A stretch of DNA of 64,000 nt from Limonium bicolor (GCA_023374045.1 CM041776.1:123223733-123287732); one strand, 5' to 3'. Shown: positions 1 to 12,137, numbered from the stretch's first letter. The notes: a model not told the origin generated them from the sequence alone. Translations and numbers: made by a program.

Positions 1-535
1 ATAGTCTTGTCCCTGCCTGGAGGTCATACCGACTTGACTTGAGAATTATTCAGAGAAGGATAATTGATTGAGAAAAGATCTTGGCTTGTGTGAGTTAATG
101 ATCTTGAGTAAAGAAATAATAACATCCGATTAACCCGGATGGAAATTGGGCTAACCAAGTGTGAAGTTCGATTGAGATGTGAATATTGATTGATGAATTG
201 TGAAACTTATGCCTTGCTTATATGGTATGCTTGCATGATTGTCGATATGCATGCTTATGAAGTTATCTATCTTAGCATGATGTTTTAAATAAAACGAACT
301 CCATGCAGGCGACCAATTACTTGGTGTACCCCCGTTAGCACCCGGGGTATGCGAATTTCATACCAGCATGTTTTGCTGAGCCTCTTGGGGCACTGTTTTT
401 ATTGCAGGTACTCGAAATGGTTGATGGTCGGAAAATGACTGGGATGCATACTTGTGATAGATTAGTGATTTTGATTGGTGTACCGAGTTGTACATGGCTG
501 GAAGTTTTTGATTAGCCGGTGTACCATATGGTACA
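1..535 (+). mobile_element. LTR fragment Z, left part (plus orientation)
   Basis: This is the downstream part of a long LTR of the same lineage as the others here. It contains the LTR double hairpin around 363-390 (CAGCA with TGCTG arms, then a weaker GCC/GGC stem), followed by a T-run and GCAGGT near 405. The LTR is interrupted at 535 by insertion of composite element A and resumes at 14284. GTACA occurs both at 531-535 and at 14284-14288, the five-base target duplication of that insertion. The upstream end lies outside the window, so whether Z was a full element or a solo LTR cannot be seen. Confidence 0.75.
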
Positions 536-2460
536 TGAAATACCCCTAATTAATTAAAAATTGATTAAATGTTTAATCAATTAAATTAAGGCCTAAACAT
601 GCCTTAAAAATCAATTAAAAAAACAACAACAACAACAATGGTGAACATAAAGCACATTTTGCACCCTTTGACTGTTTAGGGAAAATATATGCCCAAATGA
701 ACTCCTTAGGACCTAAAATTTCTTCCTAAGCATATTAACATATTAATTAACGTAATGACGCTGTTGGACAGTACTCCAACATCAATAACAAGCATTAATA
801 TGCTTAAAAGTCACTCAGAGCAAAATGTGCTCTAAACAAGCTTTAAAGGTCATGTGACCTCCGTTTGATTCCAAATCAAATTTCTAAGTTTAGTAATCAC
901 GTAATGGATATAATAAGACCATTACCAAAGAAAACTAAGCTTAAAAACAAGCTTTAACACAAAATGTGCACTAAAACACCTTAAAGCACGTTTTTGTGTA
1001 TAACTTCAAAAGTATGGGTTTTATGCCATTTAAGAACCATATTACATTCTTTATAACCTTAATGTGTCATGATAGACTATATTATAAAGTCTAAATCAAA
1101 GTTTTAAAATAAAATTAAAATGAGTGATTTTGGGTGAATAGTACCCAAAATACCACTTATATTCCTAAAATAAATCATGGCCAATGGTCATCCTTTGACC
1201 TTGACCATTTATTTCCGATAAATAAGGGCCTCTTTCCCCAGCCATTAACCGGCCACACATGGGTAAACATATGATTCAAATATACCTTGATAAAATAAGG
1301 TTAAGTATATCATTTAACTAAATAAAGCAAGTTCACTTTTCTTTCTACCTTGGCAGCTTTACGGAAGCCACATGGGTCTTTCCCTCTTCAGTAGGTAACC
1401 TCCCAGCGTACATCTAAGTCAAATTTGTGACTCACCTTGCACTAAATTATACTACTTTACTTTATAAGACAATTTGTTCCTTGTTTTTGTTTCCTTCCCA
1501 GCCGTAAGTGGTATTACCCCCAGCCCCTTCCTTATCTCCTTAATCAGATGCCACCAAAAATATCTAGCCTACTGTTATGAACCTTCATTAAGTCATTGTT
1601 TATTTAAGTTCTTTTTTTTCTACCGTAGAAGAACTCATCTTCTGCCTTATCTTCTTCCAGCTATGAGGAGAACGCTCCAAATCCTCCCTTCTCCTTGTCT
1701 TCCACCGTAAGTAACAGCCAGGTCCAAGGGTGAACTCATGGTGAATATGGTAAGCTCTCATGTCATATGTTAGTCCAAACTCTCCATCTCCTTCCCCTCT
1801 TTCTTTTGAGCTAGTTTTCATGAGTTTTCACCCACCCATTCAGATGGTATATGCTGCTAAGGAAGGGGGTATTTCACGGCTGGAAAACAGAAGGAAGGAG
1901 GGAGATTCAGCTGGCTCATGTCTTGGTGAGAACCATGCTTTAACTTATGATTATTCTCTTCTTCCATTCCCGGTTTCTTCCTTCACTTCTCCAAGCTGTT
2001 TCTTTTCTTTCTTTACGTAGGAAATCAGTGGAGGTGTCTCTTCTTTTAGTGCTTCTTTATGGTGTGCTAGAAACTCCATTTAAGCCTTTAATAACAAGGT
2101 AACTCATGGCCATATCCTCACAAGTCATTACTGTATTTCTCTTCTGTTTGGAATGGTGTTTTGACACCTCTTTTGGCTCCATAACTCAGGCACTTCCATG
2201 CCTTGGATAGTCTCCACATTCAAGGTAACTACATGCTTAATTTAAGCTAGTAAAATACCTAATCTAGCCACTAATATTAGAGGACTAATGCCTATCTTCC
2301 TTGTTGCAAATATGAACTGCCGCAAGGCTTTTGAAGTTTGGAAAGAATTCTACAAAATGGTGGAAGCCAAGTGTGTGAGAAAAAAATAGCAAGTAAGCTA
2401 AACTACTACTCTAAAGATACACTAGTGAGTGTGTATATGGATTAAGGTTCAAAAACTAAC
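536..2460 (+). mobile_element. LTR start and leader of element A
   Basis: The LTR begins TGAAATACCCC at 536. The U3-type motif CCTTAAAGCACGTTTTTG is at 979-996. Pyrimidine-rich, exon-like stretches follow (about 1470-1720), with donor-like GTAAGT near 1706. This matches the order seen in the better preserved LTRs (A2, X, Y, D). The small open frames across it are short and lack any recognisable motif. The end of the LTR part is not defined because the sequence runs into degenerate repeats. Confidence 0.55.
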
Positions 2461-2499
2461 CTAAGACTATTTTACTAAAGCAGCTGTGAGCATGATTGC

Positions 2500-4320
2500 T
2501 GTTGGTTTTGTTAATTGCTCCTAAACCAAGTGAGTGTACTAAACTAGTATATTATAAAGTTTTTCATATCATTGGTATATGTATGTAATAAGACCGTGGG
2601 GATTCTAGGTCAAAATGGCTTAATTAAGTGTACAAGTGAGATTAATGTGCAAAATTTGATTAAAATGTATTTATGTTTATAACCGAGAGCTAAAGGAGTA
2701 TTTAATTAAATAAGTGTGTATTATAATATTGTTTGGTATTTGGCTAATTTAAATCCTCAAAAAATCAAGTAAGTATATTAAATATATTTAGTATAAAGTT
2801 TTCATACCATTCAATACACATATGATGGAAACCGTGGGTAGTATGGGTTTTATAATACCTAACCATGTGTTAAAATAATTAATAACATTTTTGGTTAGTT
2901 AGTTGGTGTTTAAATGACCTATAAGGTCAAGGAATGAATTTAAGGGGGTTAAAACATAAATTATTAAAATATATGGGTAAGTGTAATGTAAACCGTGAGC
3001 TTATAAGGGTTTTTGTGGCAAAACTATGTATTATAATGTTGTATAACATATTTAGTTAGTTAACCTAATGTTTAAAGGACATTTTGTGTCATGGGAATTA
3101 ATTTAGAGGCTAAGACATAATTTTAGAAACACTATGAAAAACATACACCAAAGCTGTGGGTTGTTAAAGTCTTTTATGACATTATTAAGTAATTTAAATT
3201 ATATATTAGGTTTGTAACAAGCCATGTACTTTAGGCTATTTAATTTATTGTTTTATTAAGTTTAAAACAAAGTTTAGAATTTAATAAATAAAACCGAAAA
3301 CAATGTGGGGTTAGATTGTAAGTAAAATAAATTTAGAGGCTAAATATAGGGTATAGCCGAAAACTATGCTTTTAAAACTATTAAAATGAATTTTATAAAG
3401 TTTGTTAGGTTTGGGGTCAAAAATGTAATTTCTGAAAATAAAGGGGTCAAAACTATAATTTATTGAAACTATGGTCAAACTAGTGGTCAACGGGTTAATA
3501 TAGACCATGAGGGAAGCTTTGACCAAAATTAATTACATAAGTAATTAAAATGTGAACTTATAGTAATGTTACAACTTAAATATGGAATTTACAAACTATT
3601 GGGGTATCACAACATAATTTCCGAAAATATGGGGTTAAATTGGTTAATATAATAGTTTAGATGATAAGTATAAAGTTTGGGAATTTTTAGAATTAAATAA
3701 ATGATTTTATGAAGAAAAGTGTATAATATATAGTTTTGTGACATATAGGAAGTATATTATATAAAGTGTGGTCAATATGTAATAAGAGAGAATATTGGGG
3801 CGGAAAAGAAAAGGATTTCAAACCGCTGGTGGTCTGTTGGAAATAAACAATATAAAAACTATAGGTTATGCAAATAATGAACGTTAAAACCATATAATAT
3901 AATCTATATGAAACTTATGAAATATATGTGGCAAGAATGTAATTATAAGGAATTATAATGTGTTGGAAATAATTAAGAAAAAGCCCAAGGGGCTGTTCGG
4001 TATTTTTGGTAAAATATAACCATAGGTTATATTAACTACTAAGTTAAAATGATATATAATAAGGTATATGTTACATTATAGAATATATGTGGTTACATTG
4101 TAATAATGAAAACTATATGGGAAATGAAGAAATATAAGTGTATAAATGCATGCCCTAGCGGCAATTAAGTGTGAGTTGTAAAACCATATATTATAATGTC
4201 AAATGGAATATAAACTGTTATACCATAGGGTATAAGGTATTAACGTAACATTGTATAATTTTATGTGGTCAAAACATGGTTTATAAAACTTAATGCCATA
4301 ACCGCATATATAACATTCAG
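2500..4320. repeat. AT-rich degenerate tandem repeats
   Basis: A strongly AT-rich stretch of related but diverged units. The phrase ACCGTGGG or a close variant recurs near 2592, 2830, 2991 and 3153 (spacings about 238, 161 and 162 bp), each followed by a TATAAT/ATTATAAT-rich segment. Similar but weaker phrases continue to about 4300. No gene or RNA is recognisable. It probably is an expanded minisatellite inside the LTR of element A. Confidence 0.45.
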
Positions 4321-4817
4321 GAGATAATATACCTAGTAAGTATAATAGAAGTGCTATTAATGCCTTGAAGCCTAATAGGCTAGGACCGAATTAATTATGA
4401 GTTAAATAAACTCATATAGGAATCCTCGGTGCAAAGACTAAACCATTGGCATGGTTAAGACCCTTTGACCAGAGCATATTGTATAGTATACCGTAGTGAA
4501 GCTAAACGCTTTAGATTGCCCAAATCGAGTAAACCATTGTGTAATTTTAACATATGGGAGATTACGTGGGCGTAATCCCTTTTAAGGGGGGGGGGGGGGG
4601 GGTAGAGCGAAAACCGCTTAGTACAAGTTTCATGAAGAAAACACATAAACGATAATGTGCATAGCACAAATGAGAAACGAATTGATGATTGATGTCTATG
4701 TTAAATAAACATAAGTATTCATTCATATCGAAATCGTAGTAATTAGGCACGAGAGATGCAAATACCATAGCATGAGTCGGTATAAAACCGATATAGAACC
4801 TAGAGGAAATTGATTTC
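4321..4817 (+). mobile_element. Internal fragment of non-coding element A2
   Basis: About 500 bp collinear with the internal region of X (20780-21200). Both share a run through 'gagttaaa.aaactc', 'gactaaacc', 'tggttaag/gaggtcc', then the hairpin GATTACG-TGGG-CGTAATC, the purine tract and 'tgtgcatagcacaaa'. It is interrupted at 4817 by solo LTR C and continues at 8856. No coding potential is visible, as in the X and B interiors. Confidence 0.7.
4560..4609 (+). other. Hairpin plus expanded internal purine tract (A2 copy)
   Basis: The inverted repeat GATTACG / CGTAATC with loop TGGG (4560-4577) is followed by CCTTTTAA and a run of 18 G (4586-4603), then TAGAGCG. In X, B and Y the same position holds only 5-6 G. 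It is the A2 copy of the internal hairpin and second purine tract shared by autonomous and non-autonomous elements here. Confidence 0.7.
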
Positions 4818-6189
4818 TGTAACACCCCTACTAATCATTTAACAATAACTGAAATCGCAGCGGAAAAACAACTAAATAATAACTAAACGATTCGGTGCTA
4901 CAACGCCGTCAACCACCCACGTGGTTGACAAGGCAGAATAAATACAAGTGTACCGGTCTGATGATCAGACTCGCGAGCATTAGGTAACAACATCCATATA
5001 TACATAACCAACATACCGAGTATTTAATACAAACCGTCACTGAAAACTGTACACATAAACTCCACTGTCACTGTAACGATCGTCACTGTAACACCAACAA
5101 TACCAAAATATAACGCCACGGGAGCACAGACGCATCCTCGGCTCAACATCCAAATAACCAAAAGTAATTCTGCAGCCTAGAATCTATAGCCATTCCGCTT
5201 CCTCGATCCTCATCCTGCAGTAAAAATATGGAGCCCCCGAGGGGGTCAGCAACCCTTGGCTGGTATGGTTAAAGCGCAGCCCATCGGCTACCGGGATATG
5301 CGCAACTATTTGTCATGATGACATGGCATTCATTTTAACACATAACATATACATATGGCATAGCAACAATATTGCATAGCACAACATCACATACATAGTG
5401 GGTACACTTCCACAACAGCAAACCAAGAAGGTTAATCAACATAAGAAGCCTAGAGAATGGTTCACTCTCATGTTAAGCTTGTTACACACACTCATTACCG
5501 TTCTGTTAGTCTAACGAGTAACTTAAGTCACAGATGGTTCGGATATTGTGACCCGAACACACCACACAAACACATGTTCCCACTAAACCGATCATAAGTC
5601 AGAATAGGTAAGCTTTGGAGGAAGCTAGCGGGAGATCGAACGCCAAATAAGGGAGAACAATCTTAACAACATAAGAGTCAATCTGATACAGATATCTACT
5701 CTTAAACTTACATGCATGACCGGACAACCGGATTCCTCACTCCCCAGTTAGCACTTGTTAGAAGTTCAACAGTGGAACTTAACAAACAATTCACAAGCAA
5801 GTGGTAAGTCAAGTTCGACACACACAAGGGAAATGGGTCACGTCATAACATCACAATAATATAAACAACTGTAAACTCATTACATGAATTAAGTCTTACA
5901 AGGTTGTAAACATACAGAAAAACAAACAACACACAAGCCGGTGTAAACCGGTAGGCAACAGACTGCAAGAAAACCATACCTCGGTCCTAGCTTCGATTGA
6001 TTTTCACCGTAGGCCACTCCTATACATAATTAAGAATGTCGGTTAATTAACTTACTTAATTTCAAATTTACTAAGTATTTTGCATGGTTTTATGACATGT
6101 TTTAATGCCCAACTTATCCTTGATTACCTACATTATACCCCTTAGGGTTAACTACTTAAGCCACTCTTCTTTTTTTTTTTAAACAAGTT

Positions 6190-6600
6190 TTGGTCCGACC
6201 GAACTTACCGACCGACCTTACACAAGGTCGGTCCATTCTAGAGCACATTACCGTTAAAAATTCTACTCCGACCGACCTTGCAAGTTCGGTCGCAAGTTCG
6301 GTCTATTCCCGAAAGTTTCTTTCCTTTGAAAATTCAGGCCTGACCGATCTTGGCAAGTCCGGTCGCAAGATCGGTCGATTCCCGAGACTCACTTACGTAC
6401 AAAAATTTAGACATGACCGACCTTGTAAGTCCGGTCCCAAGGTCAGTCTATTCCAGAGACTCAATCCTTACTAAAAATTCATGCCTGACCGACCTTGTAA
6501 GTCCGTCCCCAAGGTCGGTCCATTCCAGAAACCATTTCTCGCAGGGTAAAGGGCTCGACCGACCTTGCAGGTCCGGTCCCCAAGGTCGGTCTGCTCCAGG
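6190..6600. repeat. Inverted-repeat array in LTR C (about 72-bp period)
   Basis: Six units start with GACCGAYCTT at about 6210, 6270, 6342, 6415, 6487 and 6557, spacing mostly 70-73 bp. Each has a left arm GACCGACCTTG, a centre such as TAAGTCCGGTCCC and a right arm CAAGGTCGGTC, so it can fold into a GC-rich hairpin, followed by a more variable AT-richer spacer around ATTCCAGA. The open frames rich in R, S and D across it are by-products of the repeat. Confidence 0.85.
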
Positions 6601-7753
6601 CCCTTAATTTTAATTGCCCATTTAACTCCAAACTTCCCCACATATATCCTAGTATGTTCTAACCTTATTTGGGCACTTCAAACACACCTCAAGACCTCCA
6701 TTAAACTCCTTAAATCATTCACTAAAATCCTCCTCAAGCATTACACAAATTCTTATAAAAGGGTTTACACTTATAATGTTCCTCACTAAGTTTCTATGTG
6801 GTGTTTCATACCTATAACTTCCACTATTCCCAAATGTTTTCCCACCACTACAACATCATCTCCCAAGCATATTTTCTTCCTAACCAAACTCCTTGAATAT
6901 CTCTACAAGTTTATAGCTCCTCCATGCAACAAATCACTTCTTCCTTATTCACCAACATTGCACAAGTCCTAAATACAATCTCACCATGATCTTGAAGTAT
7001 CCCAAAACACTCACTCACTTGCATTTTAAATCCTCTAAAACATTGCCTAAGTCTTTTTACATCTTAGAATACCTTAATGCATGTTTCATTCACTAGTAGA
7101 ACACTTAACCTTTCAAACACTTCCTTACTTCCCAAAACTCATTTTAAAACCTAAAACTTCTTATACATTATCTAAATTTCGACATGGGTTCTCCTAGAAC
7201 ATTACCAAGCCAAAACACGTTGTTTTCACCATTAAACATTCAAGAACACTTAAATCCATCAAGAGCATTCTTATACACAAAACTTCACCAAATTTACACT
7301 ACACATCACAATATAGTGCATTATTTAAATTGCTTGGCACTTAGGCCCTTAAATAACATGGCTCTTAGGCCCTTAAATTGCACAAACCATAAACACTGAA
7401 TTTCCAATATATTTGCCTTGACCTGCAAATACACTCAACACACATATGCCCTTTTACTAGTCTCCATGAGAACATTTTACTAAGTCATTCACCATTGGCT
7501 CTTTAAGTAGTTTTAATAAACAATATAAGCTCATTTCTCCTAAGACACTAAACTATATTAGGTTAGCACATTTACCTCTTTTCCTCACAACTTCTTTCTT
7601 GTTTTCTTGATTAAAATCGGTAAGGATGTTTATTTTCCTTGTCAACTTCTAACAATATACAAACAATATAATGAGTACTCAAGCTTTAAGCTTCATCTCA
7701 TTGTAAACCCTAAATACACATATTGTCTTAGAACATTTAGATGTATGTTTTAC

Positions 7754-7919
7754 CTTGGATACAAAAGAGGGTTTGGATATGTAGCAAGAGAGGACTCCAC
7801 CAAGCCCTTGGAAGATTCAAATGAAGCTAAAACAAAGTAAGGTAAGGGCACCATTAGTGGTGATTTTTGGACAACATAAAAACATGAAGGAAGTGGAGTT
7901 TTTCTTTGAGTTTCCTTAC
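7754..7919 (-). other. Putative split leader in LTR C (93-nt intron, 73-nt exon)
   Basis: On the minus strand an AAG/GTAAGG-type donor is at 7919, an acceptor ending TTTTAG at 7827, then an exon 7826-7754 ending CCAAG before GTAAAAC. The same intron and exon sizes recur in other LTRs of the window. Splicing is inferred from sequence only. Confidence 0.5.
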
Positions 7920-8855
7920 CTAGAAGCAAAGGAACAATATATGTGAAAAGATGAGCTCAAGCTCCTTCCATGGAGATTCCTCTTGGCACCAAAATGGAGC
8001 TCTTGAAGTTTTGAAAGGATGAAGTTGAAGAGCTTGATGAGACAAAGAGAATGGTAGTCTTAGTTTTTGATTTGGCAAAGTGAGCTAGGAGATATAAGAG
8101 GTCAAAGATGGAGTTATGTGTGGTACTATTGCAAAACCGTGAATAGAGAATGAAGAAGAGAGGTTGAAGACGTGGAAATGAAGAGGGAAATGAGAGAATG
8201 AAGTTGAGTTTACTTTTAGGAGATATTTACATGTTAAAGCAAATAGTAACTTAAGTTGTTACTCTTTATTTGTTTAACAAGCTAACAAGAGTGGTGACTC
8301 ACCACTAAGAAAACTGGCCCCCTTAATGTTCTTAGGGGTATTTTAGTCCTTGTTGACCAATTAACTTACTTATTTGACTTATGTTATAAACTTGCTTATT
8401 TTAGTTACTATTCACTACAACAAGGCACATAGATGTGAAATTTTTGATTTCCCTTTGATATAGACTTCCAATGTGATACTAAGTAGTACACATATTAATT
8501 AAAGAGTAATGATGGACATTTAGCCATTCAAAACTCATTTGCAAGACAATTTTTCAAAAATGTGCTTTAAGACTCCTTAAAGCACATTTTGTGTTTTAAC
8601 TTGTTTTCAAGCTTGGTTTTCTTTGGTAATTGGTTTAATATGTTCATTAGTATATAAATAAGGTCTTGGTAAGCTCACTAGGTCTTAACCAAGCTTATCC
8701 CAAGCTTAGCGCACATTTTAGCCCTAATTGACTTTAAGGCATTTATTTATGTTTTCTATGGTTTAAATTGTTTACTAATGTTTCTAAGACTCTTTTTAGT
8801 CTTAATATACCATATTTAAATGTTTAAACAACATACCAAGGTTTGGGGTATTTCA

Positions 8856-9856
8856 ATTTCCCTAGGTGATTGTAGTGAGGAATTGAGAATGAGTAGTGGA
8901 CGGAGTTCCACAAGTATTGTAGCTCCTAAGGAAGTAGTACGAATTGATTATGAGTAGTAAAGGAATGTAGCTCATGAGTGGTGTATTCGTAAGAATGATA
9001 TTGGAAGTAAATTGAGGACAACCGAATTTCATAAGTATTGTACTCCTTAGTTAGAATATGAGAGATAATAGAGAGTAATGGATGAGAGTAGAGAAGATTG
9101 ATGAAATTAACACCTAGGTATTGAATCTCAAACAAGGTTTGGGAAGTAGATTGAGGATGATTGATGGACTGATTCCATCCTTTGGAGAAGTATGAATTCG
9201 TAATCACGACTAGAAAGAGTAAAAAGATAGAAAATGAATACAATTAAATTATTTGTTTGTTTGAATCTAATGTGGGAAGTCGAACTTGATCCTGATCAGA
9301 TCAAGGGAAACTGAACACAAATTGGGGTGGAAAGATAGTTCAACACTGGTGCTGATCACATCAGGGTCGAACGATTCTTGAAGCTATAAATTGGAATTGG
9401 GAGTTGTATGCTTTAGAAAGTTTTCTAATTAGCTGTTGGGAAGGATTTTCCTTAGACTAAGAATAAAGATTTGGTTAGAAGCTTATACCGGAGAAGATGG
9501 TAGTGTAGCATGTTGTATTATTCCAACCAAGGGCAACGGGACATAGAGGAGTCCCGTGTCTAGATGACCTGAGTGCCTGTGGGATTGTAATGTGTATTGC
9601 ATTGCTTTGGGGATAGCTTTGCACTGTATGTATGTTTAGATTTTGTAATAAGGAACTGGATGGTTGGTAGTAATGCGGATTCGAGTCATGATGTACATTG
9701 GTATGGTATGGAAAGTAGAAACCTTGAGTAATGGATTTGAGAATCAGTAAGGAGGAAGAATGTATGACTTTGGCATTAGACATGTAAGAATGAGCAAGTA
9801 TCGTAATCTTATAACCTTGGGCATCTTTGAGGACAAAGTTCTTAAGGGGGGTAGAT
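8856..9856 (+). mobile_element. Internal 3' part of A2 with polypurine tract
   Basis: Continuation of the A2 interior after solo LTR C. It shares with X and B the stretch around 'ggacggagttcca', 'ggaaactgaacacaaattggggtggaa' and 'gatagttcaacactggtgctgatcac' (9160-9370), which matches X 21425-21690 and, in reverse, B 29200-29260. It ends in the polypurine tract AAGGGGGGTAGA (9844-9855) directly before the 3' LTR. No open frame has recognisable coding content. Confidence 0.7.
9844..9855 (+). other. Polypurine tract of A2
   Basis: AAGGGGGGTAGA lies one base upstream of the LTR start TGAAATACCCC at 9857. Such tracts prime plus-strand DNA synthesis in LTR elements. Confidence 0.85.
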
Positions 9857-10140
9857 TGAAATACCCCGAACTTAAATATAGGGACTAAGATTATCCTAAT
9901 ATGTATTTAAGGGCCTAAAAAAATGCCTAAGAAATTTTGGTAAGGAAAAATAAATCAGAAAGAAATAAAGAAACGCTTAAAAAGTGAAAAACGCTAAATA
10001 AGCGTTAAAATAACCATAGGAGCATGAGACCTCGGTTAGCGTATTATATGGATTCTAGAGGCTTAATAAGGCCTAAATAATATATGGGAACAAATCCCGA
10101 CGAAAACGGATCATAAAATGGATTAAAAGCACAAACGAAC

Positions 10141-10185
10141 CTTAAAGCGCGTTTTTCGAGGAAACCGAGAAAACGCGACTTTAAG
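10141..10185 (+). promoter_or_regulatory. U3 inverted repeat (A2)
   Basis: The arms CTTAAAGCGCGTTTT and AAAACGCGACTTTAAG flank a short A/G-rich centre. Equivalent motifs sit in the first 150-450 bp of the other LTRs (A 979-996, X 16454-16495, C 8562-8585, Y 51508-51552, D 62929-62952). Position upstream of the CT-rich leader suggests a promoter or enhancer role; that is inference. Confidence 0.5.
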
Positions 10186-10574
10186 CGGGTCAAATAGACT
10201 CTCACTTATTAATTCTCCTCTCATTTTCTAAAAGACAAACAATAAGTAAAAAGGGAAAAGTGAGTCCTCTCTCCTACTCCCCCTCTCTCTCCCTCTCTCT
10301 CACGTTTCCCTCCTCTCTCTCATTTTTCTTCTCTCCCCACAGCCATCAATGGCGATTTTGTAGAGCCCTCTACAACTCTCTCTTCTCTCCCTCATGTTGA
10401 AGGCTTTAAACTTCTCCAAATCTATAAAAATTACACCATTGAAATCCCCTTGCCAAGGAGAACACCTTCCCCCTTTCAAAAATCGAAAACCACTACTTTC
10501 ATCTCCATGGATATTCTCCATTTGAAGGTTTGAGTCCGCCATTGGAAGCTCCTCCTTCTCCCTGATGTTTTGAG

Positions 10575-10739
10575 GTAAAAATAATCTTGAAACTCCATCT
10601 TCTTCCAGCCCCTACTTGCAAAACGAAAATTCCAAATGAGCCCTTGTTGGTGTCTTGTTGTTCCAGCCGATTTTGGTCTCTTCATTGGTGCTGGAATCTT
10701 GCTCTCTTGCTAGCCAAGTACTCCACTTAGTGGTTGAAG
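10575..10739 (+). other. Putative split leader in A2 LTR (92-nt intron, 73-nt exon)
   Basis: Donor GAG/GTAAAAAT at 10575, acceptor TTGTTGTTCCAG ending 10666, exon 10667-10739 ending GAAG before GTAATAC. A further donor AAG/GTAAATG is at 10923. The sizes repeat in X, Y, D, B and C although the exon sequences differ. Confidence 0.55.
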
Positions 10740-11754
10740 GTAATACTCTTTTAAACCTTAAACATGTATAAACCCTAGGCTAGTTTAAGGAGGAAATTAT
10801 AAGTTAGAATTTGTGTGTTGGTATGGGCTGTAGCATTGGAGTGTGAACTCCATTTGAAACCGAAAACAAGAAGGAAAGAAAGGAAGGGAAGGAAAGAAAG
10901 AAAGAGAGACTAGAATCACAAGGTAAATGCTCTTACCTTGAGTTGGTTTATGTGTTGTAGTGTAACAGATTTTGTGTAGTAAAAATGAGTAATGTATATG
11001 GTGATGAGTAACTAGTATGGTGTAGTATAATGAGGAATAGAATGTAACAAGTTTTGAGGCCTTTGAAAGATGTTTAAAAGCTTGGGTAGAACATTGGGAA
11101 GTAAATGTGTATGTGCAGGAAATTTATTGTGTTGTGATGGAGCTGAAATGTGAGCATTGATGCCTTGAATAAACAGGTTGTATAAGTGGGCATTCGTGAG
11201 CCGAAACAATGTGTGGGCAATGTTAAAAATATAGGGGAACCTCTGCCCAAATTTGTATGGAAATTAGAGGACTTAGATGTATAAGGAGAGGGAATAACCG
11301 AGACAAAAACTAGGTGTGTTTTGGTAGTAGTTGTGAGTGATTAATCATGTCGAAAACAGATTGAATCTGTAGCAAGAGGCGTTGGAGAAACTAGGAAAAA
11401 TTAGAGAACAAGATGTAGTGAAATGAATGTTGGGCTTGGGTATAGGTATTGTATTTGCTTGGAAAGGTATTTGGGATGCTAGGAGTGGCATTGGTAGAGG
11501 AAGTATTGGATGGTGGAAGTTGGCTTAAGAATCTATAGCATAAATAAAGCAAAACGGTTGCATGTGTTGGAAAAGAAGTGAGGAAGGTGAGTAAGTTGTT
11601 TGATGGATTTAGTAATAGAATTGGTGGATTAATTAAGGTGTTTTAGGAAGCCTAGATGGTGCTAAAACATGTGGGATTTCATGTAGGAAGATTGGGGAAG
11701 AAATGGGTACGAAAGGGGAGGAAAAATATAGGTCTGTAGCACCATTCTGCTACC

Positions 11755-12100
11755 GACCGACCCAGAGGCTGGATCGGTCGGTGGGTCGGTCGGAGCTTAG
11801 ACAACGAAAAATAAACAATCTGGAACGGACCGACCCAGGAGCCGTGGGTCGGCCGTGGGTCGGACGGGTAAAAATTCATGAAGGTCGAAGCTTCTAACTT
11901 CGACCGACCCAGAGGTTGGGTCGGTCGGTGGGTCGGTCGGAGCTTAGACGACGGTACTTAAGCCTTCTGTAACGGACCGACCCAGAGGTGTATGGGTCGG
12001 TCAGAATAGTTTGGGTTGGTCGGGAGAGATTTCAGAGGACATAAACTTACTGGAATGGACCGACCCAGGGGTTGGGTCGGTCGGTGGGTCGGTCGACCCA
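11755..12100. repeat. Inverted-repeat array in A2 LTR
   Basis: Five units beginning GACCGACCCA at about 11755, 11828, 11902, 11975 and 12058 (spacing 73, 74, 73, 83). Each pairs GACCGACCC with GGGTCGGTC. GC- and CpG-rich in AT-rich surroundings. Confidence 0.85.
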
Positions 12101-12137
12101 TAACTTACAAAAAAAAATGTATAACTATAATACGTAT

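Larger units (their letters stand above)
4818..8855 (-). mobile_element. Solo LTR C
   Basis: A complete LTR of 4038 bp in minus orientation: TGTAACACCCC at 4818 and GGGGTATTTCA ending at 8855. It is flanked by the perfect five-base duplication ATTTC (4813-4817 and 8856-8860), so it arose by insertion followed by LTR-LTR recombination that removed the interior. It contains, in minus orientation, the U3 hairpin (8562-8585), the leader intron (7827-7919) and exon (7754-7826), a 24-bp doublet (TTAGGCCCTTAAAT at 7341 and 7365), the inverted-repeat array (6190-6600) and the double hairpin (near 5230-5270). No protein is encoded. Confidence 0.9.
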
